From positions 1-6,932 of the forward strand of contig QMLJ01000058.1 in assembly GCA_003643935.1 (NCBI GenBank): DNA of 6,932 nucleotides, in the 5' to 3' direction. Below the pieces are notes generated by a model. That model made no database searches. It saw only the letters and a list, made by a program, of their open reading frames with translations, and was not told where the DNA came from. This DNA is from Deltaproteobacteria bacterium. GTDB taxonomy: Bacteria > Desulfobacterota > Desulfomonilia > UBA1062. A program made the translations under genes and the position numbers. Position 1 is the stretch's first letter; the number at the start of each line of letters is the position of its first letter. Positions 5,343 to 6,932 of the stretch are shown here, piece after piece.

Positions 5343-6602
5343 TCATGGGTTGTATATGGGTATATTCAGCCTGGTAACAACACCTGCATGGTCGGATGGC
5401 CACATGCCAGATACTGTTTTGTTTCTTGGCTTATTTCCTATAACGTGCGAAAAGACCGGTCCAACTATTGAAAATGGAAGGAAGCCGAAATTGTTCCGTA
5501 CAAATACATGGTCGATACGTTCCGAGAGATGGGATTCCTCGTTCAAGAGGTCAGGGTCCTGACAGCACGTATAGCCTGGATTGTTTCTGTTGTTTAGACG
5601 TCTCAGCCATGTGTCGGCATATCCAGAGAGGCTTATCTGCATGTATGGTGGCAAAAGGAAATAAGGCGGTTCGGGAATAGGTAAGGGTGTTGTGTCCTTG
5701 GGAGAGGAATTGAGATCTCCTACAAGTATAACAGGGAGGGTCTCGTACTTTAGCGCCTCTATTAATTCATGGGCCTGGAGTGCCTGAACGTACGGGACCT
5801 CTGGACTGATGTCAGCCCCCTGAACCTCAAGGTGGGTGTTCACGAAGCGATAGGCGGTGCCCCTAACTGTTGCATCCACTGCAGCAAACCCCCTTTTGAA
5901 CTCTACTGCTGTTCCTCCTACCTCATAGGTTATGTCGTTCTGATAATTATAGGTAAATATGTTCGAGGTTAACACATCAGCCCTTCTTAGTATAACATCC
6001 CTGTCAGTGAGCCTTGTATCATCAAGGATTGGGCTCTCACTATCGAAGCCGACCAGCATTGGTAGCTCCACGTCTGCTTCCTGAATTACTGCGGCTACCT
6101 CGTAGTGTAGGCCACGCTTTGAGAGTGCGTTCAAGAGTATATCAAGGTAATCATATACCACGTCCGTGGCTGGTATGGGATTACCTATCATAAAGTCTCC
6201 CGGATGTTGAGTGCGTATAATGGACACCTCTTGAAGGCCTATCAGGTGAGGTTTGTAGTGGGCAACCTCATCTGCTATGGCATCTGCCCTCTCCGGGAAG
6301 TTGGTGTTGAGGGCATTGTTGAAAATATCAGCAACTGCCTTTGGTATACCAAGCGGGTCATCTGGATCCGCCTGCATGACCTCAAAGATATCAGCTCCCA
6401 CATAAAGATTCTGGGTCATCACCTTTACTGGGCCAGCAAAGTACAATGACCCAGCCCTGGCGCTCGTACCACTTAGGCCTGTCAGTAGTATAGCAAGAGC
6501 AAACACAATCGTATATTTCATGATTGTGTAGCCAGCTTTAAACCAGTGGGCATTAATGCTTTTCAATACCCTTGCGAGAGTCCTGTCTTTGTTTTTTTTC
6601 AT
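5343..6602 (-). CDS. Secreted endonuclease/exonuclease/phosphatase (EEP) superfamily protein
   Basis: A 419-residue exported protein with the complete EEP (DNase I/exonuclease III-like) active site: N65 in MTQNLYVGAD, the metal-binding E125 in GLQEV, H257 in FVNTHLE, D296 and N298 in VGDLNSSP, D364-H365 in ERIDHVFVR and D404-H405 in WPSDHAG. Such enzymes cut phosphodiester bonds in DNA, RNA or phospholipid headgroups with a divalent metal; the substrate cannot be told from sequence. The export signal has an unusually long n-region: 27 mostly polar, basic residues precede MKYTIVFALAILLTGLSG, with cleavage likely after SARA (residue 50). ATG1 is chosen because AAGGAGGG lies 6 nt upstream, whereas Met28 has no ribosome binding site. 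A TCC motif (345-347) before the catalytic ERIDHV segment may form a disulfide or metal site. It is monocistronic, with its own strong promoter. Confidence 0.9.
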   Translation of the reverse strand: MKKNKDRTLARVLKSINAHWFKAGYTIMKYTIVFALAILLTGLSGTSARAGSLYFAGPVKVMTQNLYVGADIFEVMQADPDDPLGIPKAVADIFNNALNTNFPERADAIADEVAHYKPHLIGLQEVSIIRTQHPGDFMIGNPIPATDVVYDYLDILLNALSKRGLHYEVAAVIQEADVELPMLVGFDSESPILDDTRLTDRDVILRRADVLTSNIFTYNYQNDITYEVGGTAVEFKRGFAAVDATVRGTAYRFVNTHLEVQGADISPEVPYVQALQAHELIEALKYETLPVILVGDLNSSPKDTTPLPIPEPPYFLLPPYMQISLSGYADTWLRRLNNRNNPGYTCCQDPDLLNEESHLSERIDHVFVRNNFGFLPFSIVGPVFSHVIGNKPRNKTVSGMWPSDHAGVVTRLNIPIYNP

Positions 6603-6608
6603 GATGAT

Positions 6609-6618
6609 CCCTCCTTAA
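6609..6618 (-). promoter_or_regulatory. Strong ribosome binding site that decides the nuclease start
   Basis: On the minus strand TTAAGGAGGG precedes the ATG by 6 nt. It selects residue 1 rather than Met28 as the start and thus the long n-region. The same ten bases precede the comEA-like gene (4745-4736). A small GGTAC-AAA-GTACC hairpin (6628-6640) lies just upstream. Confidence 0.75.
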
Positions 6619-6725
6619 ATTTATACTGGTACAAAGTACCCTCTTGAATCTACAAAAGGCTTGGTCAAAAAAGAAAATTAGCAGAACATATCATAAAGTT
6701 GCAATTAGCCTCGTGTTGATTCTAT

Positions 6726-6741
6726 TCTACTACATAGTAGA
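6726..6741. promoter_or_regulatory. 16-bp dyad at the nuclease transcription start
   Basis: TCTACTA-CA-TAGTAGA has perfect 7-bp arms around a 2-bp centre (6733-6734). It abuts the -10 box and is centred where transcription should begin, a classic operator position. No regulator gene is in the window. Confidence 0.5.
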
Positions 6742-6768
6742 TAATAACAACTTTATTAATAAAGTCAA
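6741..6768 (-). promoter_or_regulatory. Sigma70 promoter for the secreted nuclease
   Basis: On the minus strand TTGACT (6768-6763), a 16-bp spacer and TATTAT (6746-6741) match consensus at five of six positions each. A TG dinucleotide one base upstream of the -10 gives an extended -10. The start would be near 6734, leaving a leader of about 130 nt. This is the best promoter match in the window. Confidence 0.6.
6750..6765. promoter_or_regulatory. 16-bp perfect palindrome inside the nuclease promoter spacer
   Basis: ACTTTATTAATAAAGT is identical to its reverse complement. It fills most of the spacer and overlaps the inner half of the -35 box, where a bound dimer would compete with RNA polymerase. 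An AT-rich palindrome could also reflect base composition. Confidence 0.5.
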
Positions 6769-6884
6769 TACACATACACCTCTGGAACCCGGAACGAACA
6801 TAGTACCCCCCTGGAAGGGATTAAGGTGATGGGTCGAGAAGGGAAGAAAGGGTTGAGGGATTGGCTGAGGATTCACAGGTTAGG

Positions 6885-6929
6885 CAAAGGCAGGGTGAAA
6901 TGAGCGTAGCGAATGGAACCCTGCCTTTG
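6885..6929. repeat. Hairpin with 12-bp perfect stem at the right edge
   Basis: CAAAGGCAGGGT (6885-6896) and ACCCTGCCTTTG (6918-6929) form a perfect stem around a 21-nt loop. The loop contains GCGTAGC, itself able to fold as a tiny GC/GC hairpin with a GNA-type triloop. The minus strand has no T tract after the stem, and the plus-strand continuation is cut off by the window end. It may be a terminator for an off-window gene or one copy of a dispersed palindromic repeat. The stretch 6769-6884 to its left, purine-rich from about 6809, shows no gene that I would support. Confidence 0.55.
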
Positions 6930-6932
6930 AAA

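Noticed and set aside
6644..6829. Plus-strand frame with a hydrophobic stretch, starting at TTG
   Set aside because: It covers the nuclease promoter, both dyads and part of the nuclease leader on the opposite strand, has no ribosome binding site, and its composition follows the AT-rich regulatory DNA.
6829..6903. Small plus-strand frame of 24 basic residues beginning ATGGGTCGA
   Set aside because: It runs into the first arm of the 6885-6929 hairpin, has only a poorly spaced AAGG before it, and its lysine/arginine-rich content is what purine-rich DNA gives by chance.

Overview
The window looks like ordinary chromosomal DNA from a Gram-negative, respiring bacterium. The genes found are a System II (ResB/CcsB) cytochrome c maturation pair, a zinc-finger-less DnaJ-like protein, a periplasmic ComEA-like protein and a secreted nuclease-fold enzyme, with sigma70-like promoters and strong AAGGAGG ribosome binding sites. 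By eye the base composition is mid-range. System II together with this gene mix would fit Desulfobacterota/Thermodesulfobacteria-type or Nitrospirota-type lineages, but that is inference; nothing here fixes the taxon. There are no transposase, phage or CRISPR features.

Layout. Positions 2-172 (+) hold the 3' end of a gene that I do not recognise. Converging on it is a minus-strand operon, resB (1730-3106), ccsB (903-1733) and a class I SAM-dependent methyltransferase (192-857). resB and ccsB overlap by 4 bp. A 324-bp divergent intergenic region (3107-3430) separates this operon from a cbpA/dnaJ-like gene (3431-4369, +). A perfect 12-bp stem-loop lies between cbpA and the convergent comEA-like gene (4422-4730, -). 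Next comes a 377-bp gene-free stretch with a promoter for comEA, a long imperfect inverted repeat (4832-5044) and a TGACGCC triplet repeat. It ends at tRNA-Ala(GGC) (5108-5183, +), which is followed by a rho-independent terminator. A secreted endonuclease/exonuclease/phosphatase-fold protein fills 5343-6602 (-). The last 330 bp hold its promoter with two 16-bp dyads, and a 12-bp-stem hairpin at the right edge.

How the genes fit together. ResB and CcsB form the haem handling and cytochrome c ligation complex in the cytoplasmic membrane; the UbiE-like methyltransferase may be a respiratory companion (quinone or lipid methylation), but its substrate cannot be read. The comEA-like gene and the secreted nuclease share two control sequences: an 11-bp -35 region (TTGACTTTATT, each with a 16-bp spacer) and a 10-bp ribosome-binding region (TTAAGGAGGG). 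Both products have export signals and nucleic-acid-related folds. I infer a possible co-expressed extracellular or periplasmic DNA-handling pair. No clearly new multi-gene system is visible. The best leads are non-coding: the palindromic nuclease promoter, the candidate structured element upstream of comEA, and the shared control sequences.
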